Assembly (NCBI RefSeq): GCF_037325665.1
Contig: NC_090248.1
Span: forward strand, 18,856,519 to 18,920,518
From: Littorina saxatilis
Taxonomy: Eukaryota; Mollusca; Gastropoda; Littorinimorpha; Littorinidae
Direction of reading: 5' to 3'
Length of the DNA stretch: 64,000 nt
Shown: piece after piece, positions 33,256 to 44,640 of the stretch
How positions within the stretch are numbered: position 1 is the stretch's first letter
Layout of the letters: every line of letters begins with the position of its first letter
The notes under the pieces: model-generated
Told to the model about the DNA's origin: nothing
The model's input: the letters and a program-made list of their open reading frames with translations, nothing else
The model's database searches: none
Position numbers and translations under genes: made by a program

Positions 33256-33820
33256 TTGCCACCCCCCCCCCCCCCCCCCCCCGGACACTGGCAAAATCCC
33301 AGCAGAATGTCCCCATCTTCGCTGACGATTATGCACAGTTTATATGAGGAAGTGTGCAGGTAGGTTGTCTGCCTCTGTGTCGGTTTTACCTCCGCGGTGT
33401 AGACGAAAAACTTTTCCACTTCTGCACATGTATGTATCTCAAGTTGAGCACATGGCCATAAAAAAGGCGATATATCTTCAAAGGATTTGTAAGTTTTCGC
33501 CTTCTTCTGGTCGAAATCGTTCTTTTTCTCAATCAGATAGTTCAGGATGTCAACAACACCGATCCTGGGTGCGTTTGATGGGTCACTTTTTTCTTCGGAT
33601 GTAAAAGGATCGCGTGGTGGAAATCCGATCTGTCGAAGTTTTTCGGAAAGTTTTTCTTGCACGTCCTGTCTTGTAAAATCCGGATCGATCGGAAGTTCCA
33701 ACTGCTGTGCAGTTTTTACAAGTTGCAGCAGACCATCTCGTCTGTATCCAGTAACAGTATCGACAGCGAGTTTGCCCGTACCCAAGGGGAGTAACTCGAA
33801 ATGACTCAGCGCGCGGTCAG
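33256..33820 (-). CDS. SWIM-type zinc-finger exon (SAP/SWIM protein fragment)
   Basis: Read from a TTTTACAG acceptor at 33821-33828, the exon gives SHFELLPLGTGKLAVDTVTG, then TRQDVQEKLSEKLRQIGFPP, KAKTYKSFED, a VKPTQRQTTYL segment and GDILLGFCQCPGG. The FCQCPGG is the first half of a SWIM zinc finger (C-x-C), whose C-x-H half would be in the next exon. Proteins of this type, often with a YqaJ-like nuclease, form large families in molluscs and cnidarians. The exon end is blurred by a 23-base G run (plus-strand C run, 33260-33282). A GC-type donor (GGCAAGT) may follow. No downstream exon was found, so this is a fragment or a broken copy. Confidence 0.5.
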
Positions 33821-33837
33821 CTGTAAAAGGCCCTATT

Positions 33838-35026
33838 CTACCCTATCTACCTACTTTAAACGAAATGGACTCGTCTCTTGAGAGAGAGTCAAACAGCAAG
33901 CTCAGTACAGTGCAATGACTTCTGGCGAGTCACCTCTCAGGCACGTTACAGAACGCTCTGAACAAACCCCCGTTGTCTAGACCTTGCTCGGCGAGAGGTC
34001 GCCATGGTTACGCTTCAGTGACCCCAGACAATGGTACTCGTACCGAGCGCTTGCTAACGTTCGCTAACGTTTACGAGCGCCACAACAAAACTATGCGTTT
34101 GCTAACATTACAAAACATTCTGCCTGTCTAACGCACCCCTGGTTTCACCCCCCAAAATAAACTCTAATGGAAAGAGTACATTCTTTTTTCAAACACACAC
34201 ACACACACAACCACTCACACAGACTCATTTTGGCATCCTTATTTTGATGTAGGTACTGAATAAAACGTGCGCACGCACATACAGACAGACACACACACAC
34301 ATGCGTGCGTGCAAATCTATGCACACACACACACACACACACGACAGATGTGAATAATAGCAGCAGACAAAGATATTCACACACAAGAGTGCTAATGCTA
34401 TGTACAAATGCCAGAAATACCCAAAAGCAGCTTCACTTCGAACGCCGAGCTATGCTTTTTTACACACACACACAACCACACACATACACACAAAGATAAC
34501 ACGTGACATTCTCTGAACATTTTAAAAATATATTTTAAGTCAACCCACTGCACTTTTGGTTTTAATATCGAGTTTTCAAGCCATATAAACACTGCAGATC
34601 AATTATTAATACCAAAAATTAATACTGGGCCAGTGCCATTTCTGCCGGGCTATATAGTGACTTTCTTGAAGTTACTCGCCCGGCTGGTGAGTAAAAATGT
34701 TGAGATTTGGACATCCTTGTTTTAAGCTTTCAACACTCCTCATTGTCTATGTCAACAACCGCTTGTAACTGGTTGCTTCTTCCCTTTATATCATAAACCG
34801 ACAATAAGGCGTCCACAACAAAGAAACCTTCAACATTTTCAAAATCAAGGAGGAATTATGGGTAAAGAAATCCTTTTTCGTGAAATATGACGTAAGTGCC
34901 ATTGGTAATTGGTATAAATGTATATATATATATATATATATATATATGCGTTTCCGTGTTGGTACATGTAGTGCGAACATTATGTCGGTCACACTGGATG
35001 TCATTGCTATTTAATTTTGCTTTTAA
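33838..35026. other. Intergenic stretch with short CA tracts
   Basis: Short CA microsatellites lie at 34191-34209, 34320-34341 and 34464-34493, and a TA tract at 34920-34946. No gene was recognised. Confidence 0.5.
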
Positions 35027-35396
35027 AATACAAGCGGGTAAGGGGGAAGAATTTACTCGATGCTCCCCAGCATGTCGTAAGAGGCGACTAACGGATTCTG
35101 TTTCTCTTTTTACCCTTGTTAAGTGTTTCTTGTATAGAATATAGTCAATTTTTGTAAAGATTTTAGTCAAGCAGTATGTAAGAAATGTTAAGTCCTTTGT
35201 ACTGAAAACTTGCATTCTCCCAGTAAGGTGATACATTGTACTACATTGCAAGCCCCTGGAGCAAATTTTTGATTAGTGCTTTTGTGAACAAGAAACAATT
35301 GACAAGTGGCTCTATCCCATCTCCCCCCTTTCCCCGTCGCGATATAACCTTCGTGGTTGAAAACGACGTTAAACACCAAATAAAGAAAGAAAGAAA
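35027..35396 (+). mobile_element. SINE-like repeat with AAAGAAAGAAAG tail
   Basis: The body includes GTCGTAAGAGGCGACTAACG, a TTGCAAGCCCCTGGAGC segment, and the 3' end GAAAACGACGTTAAACACCA followed by a (GAAA)n tail. The same 3' end is present alone at 50890-50932. Confidence 0.65.
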
Positions 35397-36393
35397 CAAG
35401 CGAATAGAGGCAGTCATCAATGTTTTACTAAGCGCTCTGTCTTAATTGAACTTCATTTTTTATCGTTCAATAATCAAAGACAAGGAGTCTATTCCAAAAC
35501 AGGTGGGAAAGCGGAGAAAGACCCCTACTTTTTATTACCGACTTTTCTGAACATTTTCAAGGTCGTTTGTCAGAGGTTTTACTGTAACAAGCAAACAATG
35601 AACACTGTGAAATTTCATGAAGTTCCTTAGCCTGTGTTCCTATATTTTACTCAAGTGTAACAGACAAAGGCACAAAGTGTCCTTTACAGTGGACAGCCTT
35701 GCCCCCCCCCCCCCCCCCCCTTTCCTTTAAGACACCCCAATTTAAGACTCCTTCCCTTTAAAGGCATACTAACGCACTCCCGTGTTTACAAAGTGTAGTT
35801 TGCCCACAATCGATGTCAAACGCACCATAAGACCATATAATGACGATATGTCACCATGCGCGGACCATAATACATGCATTACAGCTTGTTCTAGCCTCTG
35901 AAAAAGTGAGGATGTCAACAAAGCCGCGGTGTTAGCTCCCTTGCATCAACGTTACATGTGTTGCCAAATCTATAAATAGGACCATCTAGATCAAAATAAA
36001 AATTCAAATATCTTAACATTGAAGGGGTCCTAGACCACAATATTTTGCAGGGAACTTAATTTAGCATGTCTCCAGCTGTTGGTAAAGCAATTAGCGTGTA
36101 TAGTCATCGAGTACATATGGCTTTAACCAAACTCCCACGTGCATTTATTTTTGAACCAAAGTGTTTTCACTTGTGTGACCATTTTTCCCCCAGCCAATTG
36201 GTGTCCGATATGTCATTAAGATGGCAATATCTGTACAGATGACCGTTTTGTACAAGCTAGAGGTGCCTGTGGCAAATTGCTTGCTTTGCTTTTAACATAA
36301 TTGGTTGATATCAAAGAGTCATCTGCAGTCATCGAAGAACAGCCATGAACAGCCAATGGCTTCTGTGTTGTCCAAAGCAAAATCCGAATTTGG
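35397..36393. other. Region 3' of GLYAT-like gene 1
   Basis: A C run at 35703-35720 sits in a broken family-E repeat (35683-35765). The last 60 bases (36333-36393) resemble 46205-46278 downstream of GLYAT-like gene 2, so the duplicated block extends past the stop codon. Confidence 0.5.
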
Positions 36394-39300
36394 TTAAACA
36401 CAACACTTTGGAGACCGAGGTTCACAGGTTTTAGGGACAGTTCTCATCCATGCAACTTTGAAGTTCGGTACTGTCTTGAACCCCACAGAGTGATGCAGAT
36501 TGATAGACTTTTCATTGTCTTCTTCAATCATTACATACACGTCACAGCCTTCTTCAAAGTATTTTGCAGCCAGCTGTGAAACGATGACCTTGGCATAACC
36601 TTTTCTGCGGAAGTGGGGCTGAATGTAGAGCATTCCCATGGCTCCATAGCTATTACCCAGCATGTGTCCAACATGCTGTCCATCTTCCATTGTCAGAAAA
36701 ACAGACGGCTGGTGACGTACAAGGTCACGGATGTAAAGGTCTGACCCTTCACAGATAAACTTCCATGTTGAGTTGACCACATCAACCACATCCTCTGTCA
36801 CCGGTGAGATCTTCATTCCCTCTGGCACAGGACTGTTCAACAAACACAGACGGGCATCATTTCAACAGAACAGAAACAAGAGATTTGTATAAAACAAGTG
36901 CTACTGATCAGCGCACACACCTCATTAGACTGAACAGAACTTTACAGACTCTCATGGTCAAACTGGTACAATTTCAAGGCCCTCTTTGATTCCAATTATC
37001 CAATGCTAACTTCTTCTTCTTCTGCGTTCGTGGGCTGAAACTCCCACGTACACTCGTGTTTTTTGCATGAGTAGATTTTTTACATGTATGACCGTTTTTA
37101 CCCCGCCATTTAGGCAGCCATACGCCGCTTTCGGAGGAAGCACGCTGGGTATTTTCGTGTTTCTATAACCCATCGAACTCTGACATGGATTACAGGATCT
37201 TTTCCGTGCGCACTTGGTCTTGTGCGTGTACACACGAAGGGGGATAAGGCACTAGCAGGTCTGCACATAAGTTGACCTGGGAGATCAGAAAAATCTCTAC
37301 CTTAACCCACCAGGCGTGGCCGGGATTCGAACCACATCCTTCTGATTTGGAGGCCGGCGTCTTACCACCAAGCCAAGGGTTGTACCCCTCATCCAATGCA
37401 AAAATATTTGCCACCATCAATAGTTCAGTGATTGTTTGACAGTCTGTTTATAACTGGTGTGTAAGAAAAATGGACATAAGAAATAAGCTAACAAGCAGTT
37501 GGTCTGGCAAGCTAATCATTTAAATATACGTCTTTCTGCATCTCAACCCATAACTCTATGGAACTTGTGTGAAAATATGAACACCAACAATAGATATAGT
37601 GTAAAAATTCAGTCAGGATTACTTACATTTGTTTCAGGTTCTGTCTTGTTGCTTTCAGCATGAGTACAGGCTCTGGTTGCAAAGGTCCAACCTTCTTTTC
37701 TTCCATAAGCGTCATTGCCGCCGGCCAAAAACTGCCTGGGACGACTGCTCAAAAGACAAACACGCACATATTTGTCATAAAATCATTCAAACTACTCAAA
37801 CTACTTAAAGAAAAGTTACGATAAAATTAAACAAGAAAAGCAAACGCTTTATACAACTCTCCTTCGTCATGTCCATTAAGGATTTGTAGGTCTTAAAAAG
37901 AGGATTCCAATATCTATGACCCTGCCCCCCCCCTCCCCCCCCAAAAAAAAAGAAAAAAAAAAGAAGCTTCATAAAATAATGTTCAAGAGAACTTTCACGT
38001 CCCACTGATAGACACAAACTTGATATTTATGTGACCTGTATCAATCCATTCAACCCTAATTTTCGTTCACAATTTGAGTTTTGGCTAGCCCAGACAAAAT
38101 AAGAGTGTGCAAAGTTTCAGAGGTCTAGCTTTAAAAACTTCCGAGATAACCTCAACATTAAGTTTTTTGTCCACATACGCAGGGATGGACGGAAGGACGG
38201 ACGGACACATATGAAAAGGGACAATGGAAAATAATTAACTTCAATCATAACCACAGGCACATGTGTAAACATGAGCGAAAGTCATTCATGAAAACAAACT
38301 TTTATAACAAAGTATGAAAGTCAAGGTCAGAGACAATTTTAGCTTAAGAGATTTGCATACCTTCCGCCATCCTTTTCTTTACATCAAAACGCAAACATTT
38401 CTTAGTGACTAACTGTGTCTGCCAATCTTAAAAAAAAAAATTTTTTTAAAAAAATCCAGTCTTTTATTTGTAGCAACAAAAAAAGTCAGACTTAAATGAG
38501 CAAATACTGGCAACAAGGCACAGAAATGTCAAAAAGTGTATATCTCTAATTAACAAAAACATAACAAAAAACAAATAACAAACTCTTGGTTGGTTAGTTA
38601 CTGAAGTTAAAAAACACACCAAATATTAGACCATGGGACTGTGACCCATAAAGAATCCAAAATAAATTAAACTTTACCTAGCAAAGCCTGAGACAACCAA
38701 AGTGGGATACTTGAAGCAAATCTGACTGAGTAAAAATTTAAATGTCGACGACAAATTTGTAGCACAAGTTATTCCGTTTAAATAAAATAAGCTGTCATTA
38801 TTATAAGCTATCACTTGTCATTATTATAAGCTATCACTATTATAAAAGAGACAGCACGTGTGCACACAAAATAAGTGGTATATCCCGGTACTTACAACTC
38901 AAAACTGCGGGCTTGTTCCAGTCTACCAGTCGTTTGTCCTTGAGCAGATCGACCAAGGCTTTGTCGTTCACACCAAACATACCAAGGTTTATTTTCCCTA
39001 AAAAAACCTTACTCTCCAGCTGCAACGTAACATAACCTTTAAATTCAGTTTTACCAAATCATCATTCTAAACTTCATTCCTCAAACACTGACGCAAACAC
39101 ATGTGAGCTCTGATCTTTGGAAATGGTGTGATTAGGTTTTGACAGTCAAAGGGAGATAATGTAAAACTGTGGTAATATATGTACGTACATAGTTCAAAGA
39201 TGTACATTTTATATGTTTTGTCCTTACACCTCACACAAACCTTCAACATGTGTCACTACCTCCTTCTTTAGTTCATGTAAGAAATGCAGTCATTGCAAAG

Positions 39301-41586
39301 CCAAAATGCCCACTCTGAATACTCTTTCTGTAACTTGACAATTGCATCTCATACATACCAAAAAAAACAAATTAATTCAACAACAAAAACAACTAACCCT
39401 CTTCATTTTGTGTTCCATTTTAAGGACCATCCTTCTCTTTAAGACCACAGTTGCAAATGTACAACTACAGTGGTACCTGCAATGTGAGGCCCGTCTCATG
39501 AGGATTCCTCCCCAGAAAGGACACCTTCTTCTGCCCCTTTCTCTATACATGTACATCCGACCAAAATATAACTGTCATGAAACCTGCCACCAGGTACGTA
39601 GGGACACTTTGGCTTGGTCCAAAAGGTGTCCTTTCATCACAGGTACCAGTGTACCACAAATTTGCCCAGGCTTTTACATGTCAAAATAAGCCTTCCATTT
39701 GAACGAACACCAACAATCAACAATGTGGCTGCTTTCTGGGAAATTTTTGCTGAATTCCTTTGGAAAGTGACGCCTGTGTCAATCTTCAGAATTAATTCAG
39801 CAAAATATTCCTACTCTGCACAGGAAGCAGCCAGGCTGTTGATTTTGGTATGTGTCCAAATTGATGGATGCTCTTATCTAGCGTAAAGTCCCCGACAGAT
39901 CTGAGGTGGTATACATGATCACTGTCACAACAAGGATTGTAGCAATTTAATGAAAGCCCACAACAGTAGCAACTTATTGAAAGCCCATAACAGTAGGAAC
40001 TTATAATGAAAGCCCACCTGATCCCCCGCAGGGTCCACAACAGCGCTGACAGCCTGGGGGTCCGGCCACCGGTCCACAAAGAAGTCCACATCAGGAAATT
40101 TGCCCTGCAGATGGCTCTTTAGGTCACCATATAACTGTTAAGGAACACAACTTTTATGTCAGCAAAAAATTAATGAAATCTCACACTATTGCTATCTTTT
40201 TTATGTTTTTAATTTAATTTAATTTTGTTGTTGTTGCTATCTTAAACCATTCTCGGATTCGAACAGCAGCATATATATATCTACTCTCCAGAAATCTACA
40301 TGTAGCTGCCTCAACTCATGAAAAAGGCTCAAAACAGTTCCACGTTGATTGTGCACCCTGACAGCTACAGTCTCTCATCGTCACGCTCATAAGAACAATA
40401 CCTAACTCAGTTGCAGTGAGACTACAGGGGAAGCTACTGGAAGGGACCCTATCATGTGCTAGAGGGTACAAACTCTCAGACCATCGGAAATCATTGTCAC
40501 AGGTACGTAAGCAGAACTGCCTTCTCGTTTTTGAGTTAAGCACTTTTCAGTAGAGGCTTCTGTTTTTATACAGGAAGACTTGTTTGGTGTGCAAAAGCAT
40601 ATTTGGGTTGTTATGTAGTTGTGCTGATTGAAATCGTTGCTGCCAGCTCTTTAACTTTCACTTATCCGGCTGTCAACCGCTCGAGATAAGCAGTTTGCAA
40701 CTTATTGCTAAAATAAGATAGGCAGATTGTTCAGAAACCAAACACGTTTATCTGGTTTTTTTTCTCAAAACACACAAAAATGACATAGGCAATTATCTTA
40801 TGAGCGTGACGTTATTCTCCACATCACTGATATATTCTGGATAACCCTGATACAGTGGAACCTCCCTTTTAAGACTCTATTTTCTCAGACTTTCTGTTCA
40901 TAACCTCTGTAAGATTACCTCCATTTTAAGACTCTCCTTTTTAATACATACCTGATTTTCTCAGAGTTTAGTTTTTTTTAAAAGGGGGTTCCACTTACCA
41001 GCATTAGTCTAAACCAAAAGCTAACATGGAGGTAGAGTATTCTTGATGAGAGCGAGCGTTCTGTTTATCTTGGGTACTTTATCTAAGGAACACATTACGT
41101 GACATAGTAACTGGTTCAATTTGGCAGGTTGCACACAGTTAAGCCCCGGAAAATGATTACTGTAATTTTGAGTGTGATTTAAAATGTCAAATGTAATTGA
41201 GGAAGAAAGACAAGCTAGCAGTAAGTTACAAGCCTAACTCTGACATTGCGAGGCCTCCATTTCCTCAGATATTTGGAGGTCTTTAAAAGGGCGTTCTACT
41301 ATACAGTGGAACCCCTTTTTTAAGACCCCCCAATTTAAGACCTCGCTAAATCTACCTCCATTTGAAGAACCTCTCCTTTTTAAGACCTGATTTTCTCACA
41401 ATTTTTTAGGTCTTTAAAAGGGAGGTTGCACTTGAAATGAGAGCATCAGAAAAGTTCACTGATACCCCAGTATAAGACAACAATGCAACATGCATATTAC
41501 CTTAAAAGTGGTTGGAAGATACGGCTGAAGCCACAACAGCAGCTGAGGAAGCTGTGACTCTGATAATTTCACGGCCATAGTGTTAG
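36394..41586 (-). CDS. GLYAT-like: Glycine N-acyltransferase-like protein, paralogue 1 (5 coding exons, complete)
   Basis: Coding exons, in order: 41501-41578 (ATG at 41578), 40018-40134, 38896-39019, 37627-37744, 36394-36832 (TAA at 36394). They splice in frame to 291 residues starting [20 protein letters not shown]. The N-terminal half has [14 protein letters not shown], typical of the GLYAT N-terminal domain. The C-terminal half is a GNAT fold with the CoA-binding motif HFRRKGYAK at about 219-227, followed by HHSVGF. GLYAT enzymes conjugate acyl-CoA to glycine in mitochondria; the exact substrate here is unknown. A splice acceptor (tttcttttgcag) lies 8 bases before the ATG, so a leader exon is expected further right. 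Compared with paralogue 2, it has 12 extra residues at the C-terminus (KTCEPRSPKCCV). Confidence 0.88.
37007..37390 (-). mobile_element. tRNA-derived SINE-2 with 9-bp target duplication, in GLYAT-1 intron 4
   Basis: The minus-strand head has a B box GGATTCGAA-type (plus strand CGGGATTCGAACC). The body has GCGCACTTGGTCTTGTGCG and a GTATGACCGTTTTTACCCCG segment, and the tail is an (AAG)n (plus-strand CTTCTTCTT). It is flanked by ATCCAATGC at 36998-37006 and 37391-37399. Confidence 0.85.
38032..38220. repeat. Short repeat with GGACGGACGGAC tract (D-type fragment)
   Basis: It contains AAAGTTTCAGAGGTCTAGCT and a GGACGGAAGGACGGACGGAC tract similar in layout to the start of family D1. It lies in GLYAT-1 intron 3. 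Confidence 0.4.
38221..38895. other. GLYAT-1 intron 3, remainder
   Basis: AT-rich. A short direct duplication (CATTATTATAAGCTATCACT) lies at 38798-38838. Nothing else is seen. Confidence 0.5.
39466..39653. mobile_element. 188-bp TIR MITE in GLYAT-1 intron 2
   Basis: TACAGTGGTACCTGCAATG on the left and, inverted, TACACTGGTACCTGTGATG on the right match at 16 of 19 bases. TA edges suggest a Tc1/mariner-type footprint. Confidence 0.6.
40851..40996 (+). repeat. Family-E foldback repeat in GLYAT-1 intron 1
   Basis: It starts TACAGTGGAACCTCCCTTTT and ends GGGGGTTCCACT, with internal TTTAAGACTCTCC. It is close to the copy at 41302-41433. Confidence 0.65.
41302..41433 (+). repeat. Family-E foldback repeat in GLYAT-1 intron 1
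   Basis: It starts TACAGTGGAACCCCTTTTTT and ends GGGAGGTTGCACTT, with internal AATTTAAGACCTC. Confidence 0.65.
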
Positions 41587-41639
41587 CTGCAAAAGAAAGA
41601 ACAGTTCTGATAAGCTACGGTAAGTTTTTTCAGTCCCCA

Positions 41640-41730
41640 GTTGCAAAGCCCCAATAACTCTCGACCCTTATCAGGTGAACATGTGTGTACATGTCAGACT
41701 GGAGTGCCTGGAAATAAGGCTTTTGTACTT
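41640..41730. repeat. Upstream segment shared with GLYAT-2 (59700-59790)
   Basis: AGTTGCAAAGCC, then TATCAGGTGAACATGTGTG and ACATGTCAGACTGG parallel the sequence 5' of paralogue 2. There the same stretch became the seed of the 173-bp tandem repeat. Confidence 0.65.
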
Positions 41731-42471
41731 TTAATTTATTATCTTACAAGTTACATAATATTACTATGTACATACATTGCAACCATATTAGTACAGTGAC
41801 AACACTTCACATTTTGTTCACGATGAATACTGAAGTACATGTGCTATAAACTGTGCCCCTTCTAAGCTAAAGGTCAAGAAAAAATTCAGTGATGGTTAAG
41901 GTTACCTGTCTACAAAAATAGGTCAGGTAGGTAGGTTACTTCTCTCTTTTTATAAAGTGCTCCAGCTATAGTATACATGTACTGTTAACTTGCAGCTAAG
42001 TACATCCTCGACTCCATCACTTGTGTGAGGGTGTTTTTTCCCCATCACTTTTGTCTTGAGCTAATATGCTTAATTTCTCTCTGTATTCAGCTCTGATAGG
42101 GTGTAACTGCTCTTCGCTTATGCTGCAGTCAATAAACCCATAGAATAGACACCCATCTGATATTATACAGGTGCGACTGAAAGTTTGAACCTTCTGGTCA
42201 TCAATATCATCATAAACATCACCATATTATTATTTAAACAACAGCTAGCATGTCTCACTGCTAAATCTTGGAGACTCAGTTAAATTACAACAAAAGTTAC
42301 TGTATCTGAAGTTTTCCTCCAAATTAAAATGTACGTCTTCCCGTTTCTACAAATCATATAATTTTGAACAGTCATCTTTTTTCTCCCAATGTTTAACTTT
42401 TCGCGCTGTCTCCTTTTCCTCCAAATAATTGGAACTACTGAAACGTATGTGTATCAAAATAGGCCTCTATA

Positions 42472-42483
42472 TCTATATACGGC

Positions 42484-42548
<65 letters not shown>

Positions 42549-42950
42549 TGTCTGTCTGTCTGTCTGTCTGTCTTTCTGTCACTTCGCGATGCACGGCCAA
42601 AGTTCTCGATGGATCTCCTTCAAATTTGGTGGGCATATTCAGGTAGACCCCGAACACAATCTGGTTGATGAAAATGTTCAACACGTGCTCTCAGCGCGCA
42701 GCGCTGAACCGATTTTGGTTTTTCTGGTTTTTCTGTACATCCATTCCCAGTAACTCTTCCTTATCTTCTCCAGTGTTTTGCGCGTTTATCTCCCTTCCTT
42801 CGTGTGGCGTCAATCGCGTACAGTGCGCCTGGCAAAGCCGGCGTACGGTGCGAAGCCGGGTACCCGACGAAGCCGGGTATTGGTGCGCCACTCACCCGGC
42901 AAAGCCGGGTCCGGCGAAGCCGGGTACAGGCGAAGCGGGTATTCATCTAG
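42472..42950 (+). mobile_element. Non-autonomous Helitron, 479 bp
   Basis: The 5' end is TCTATATACGGCTTGTGTG preceded by A. The 3' end is a run of CGAAGCCGGGTA hairpins followed by ATTCATCTAG and then T. 5' TC, a 3' hairpin a few bases before CTAG, insertion between A and T, and no TIR or target duplication are the hallmarks of Helitrons. It carries a GT microsatellite (42485-42547) and a (CTGT)n tract just inside the 5' end. No Rep/helicase is encoded. Confidence 0.8.
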
Positions 42951-43304
42951 TATATATATATATATGTAAAGTATTAATCTATAATTAATATACAACCACT
43001 CAGTGCAAACTGATTCACATGTTCATTAGTCACCTGTCCCACTCAGGTATTCATAAGTTCTCCCTGCAGGTGTTTACAATATATTCACAAATGTTTCCTG
43101 ACAATTAGTAACCAACACGGCAACAGAAAGAAAAACTTATTATTGTAAATGTGCAATGACAAATTAACCATTTTACGTTTTCATTGTAAACTTAATTTTG
43201 GTGTGAGATTTTGAAGCCGGTGTGACTCCTTGATCTACTGAATCTCCTCGAATACTAAGTGTGAGTGCTTATGTATCCCAGTGTATTATATGTATACTGT
43301 ATAC

Positions 43305-43589
43305 TGCCGACCAAAAGAGTGGGATTCCCTGTAGGTGGAGTTCCTGGAGGGGGATTCCCTGTATACAGGGAATACCACAGGATTTAGTTCCTTTAGCGTA
43401 TCGCTGAAAGTCACGTGATGCTTGGCGACATCGGTGTTTGATGTTTTTCAATCTTTTTTGATATTTCTTAGAAATTCGAGTATGGTTTGCAAGTTTTATT
43501 GAAAAACTCCACCCTGTGGGATTCCCTGTATACAGGGAATCCCCCTCCAGGAACTCCACCTACAGGGAATCCCACTCTTTTGGTCGGCA
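43305..43589. mobile_element. 285-bp MITE with 85-base inverted arms containing a 20-bp palindrome
   Basis: The arms start TGCCGACCAAAAGAGTGGGA and are nearly perfect complements. Each arm contains ATTCCCTGTATACAGGGAAT, a perfect 20-base palindrome, near its inner end. It lies 1.7 kb upstream of GLYAT-1. Encodes nothing. Confidence 0.8.
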
Positions 43590-43639
43590 TAGACCCCATC
43601 AGCTTCACTGGACCACTACTTTCATCCAGTGAACGATAC

Positions 43640-43940
43640 CTTCCGCCTGTGATCAGACGACGATCGAGTGACGTACCATCTCGAACTCTGCCCCCACGCA
43701 TTCGACACGAGCAATGAGTGTGACATTGCGAACCATTTCAACACTGTCTGCAAGTGTAGCAAATTCATCTTCCACCAGAATATTGTTTTTTTGTATGTTT
43801 TCATTAAATCTGCTTCCGCAACCAGTCCCACACCGTTGTTCTCAAACGGGGTACGATTTCATCATATTTCGGCGATAAGACGCTCGTCAGCTGACGAACT
43901 TATGCCAAGTTGGAATAGCGACAATGTGCACGAGTGACGT
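43640..43940. repeat. Upstream duplicate segment (pairs with 63690-63955)
   Basis: GACATTGCGAACCATTTCAA, then AAATTCATCTTCCACC, a TTTTCATTAAATCTGCTTCCG segment and AAGACGCTC are matched in order at 63750-63935. Since it lies 5' of both GLYAT paralogues, it is probably part of the tandem duplication and could include the leader exon or promoter. Confidence 0.55.
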
Positions 43941-44409
43941 GCACACGCGTGTGTGTGTGTGTTTCACGGATTTATCATGAAAACCGTAAAAAAGAAGTAT
44001 GGTTAATGCCAAGTTTGTAACCAATTATAACCAAATTGTCCTCCAGTGGCGGGCAGCTGCTGGGTGAAACACGTATACTCTGCCTTTACACCCGGCACAG
44101 GCAGTTGTTTAATTGTTGTTTTTTGGTGTAAGTGGTTTTTTGGGGGGTGGGGAAGGGGGGGGGGGGGGATGAGTGTTTAAAATGGGCTGAGAAAGACTGC
44201 TGAGGCATAACAAAATAAAATGGAGACAAAAAAACCCAGTCTGATTGGTAAGCTAAGGGAGAAGAAAAACCACGAAGCAGCCCAAGACTCAAGATCTGAA
44301 ACAGCTAGTTTATTTGGAAAAAATAATAAATAATCAAGTTTTGCAAACAAGCAGACAAATAACACACAAAACAACATCAAACAATATGACCAATAAGATG
44401 TTGCTTGAC

Positions 44410-44553
44410 AAAAAAATTCCATCAATTTGGTTGAAAATTGAGGGTGTGACACTGCCGCCTCAACTTTCACAAAAAACCGGATATGACGTCATCAAAGACA
44501 TCTATCGAACAAATAAAAAAAATATCTGGGTCAACACTTGACTAAATGTAAAG
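44410..44553 (+). mobile_element. Family-A fragment (terminal part)
   Basis: It matches the last approximately 145 bases of the family (TTGGTTGAAAATTGAGGGTG, then GATATGACGTCATCAAAGAC and CTTGACTAAATGTAA), without the CA tract. The internal region and left end are absent. Confidence 0.75.
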
Positions 44554-44640
44554 AGTGACGATGAGAAGAGAAATGTACACACTGAAAAAATGGGGAGGGG
44601 AGGGTGAAGGCAGAAAGGAAGAAGTATGAGAACATAAAAA

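Larger units (their letters stand above)
30295..33837. mobile_element. Candidate 3.5-kb element bounded by 20-bp inverted repeats, carrying THAP and SWIM exons
   Basis: The left end AATAGGGCCTTTTACACCTG (30295-30314) and the right end (33818-33837), inverted AATAGGGCCTTTTACAGCTG, match at 19 of 20 bases. Between them are a THAP-domain exon on plus, a family-D1 repeat, a 103-bp tandem array and a SWIM-type exon on minus. No obvious target duplication is visible. It may be a mobile element, or two inverted pieces of an amplified gene family sharing the same leader. The evidence does not settle which. Confidence 0.4.

Noticed and set aside
43622-43831. Homologous minus-strand frames at 43622-43831 and 63682-63951 as a gene family
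   Set aside because: The similarity is explained by duplicated non-coding DNA upstream of the GLYAT paralogues; the frames differ in length and lack domains.
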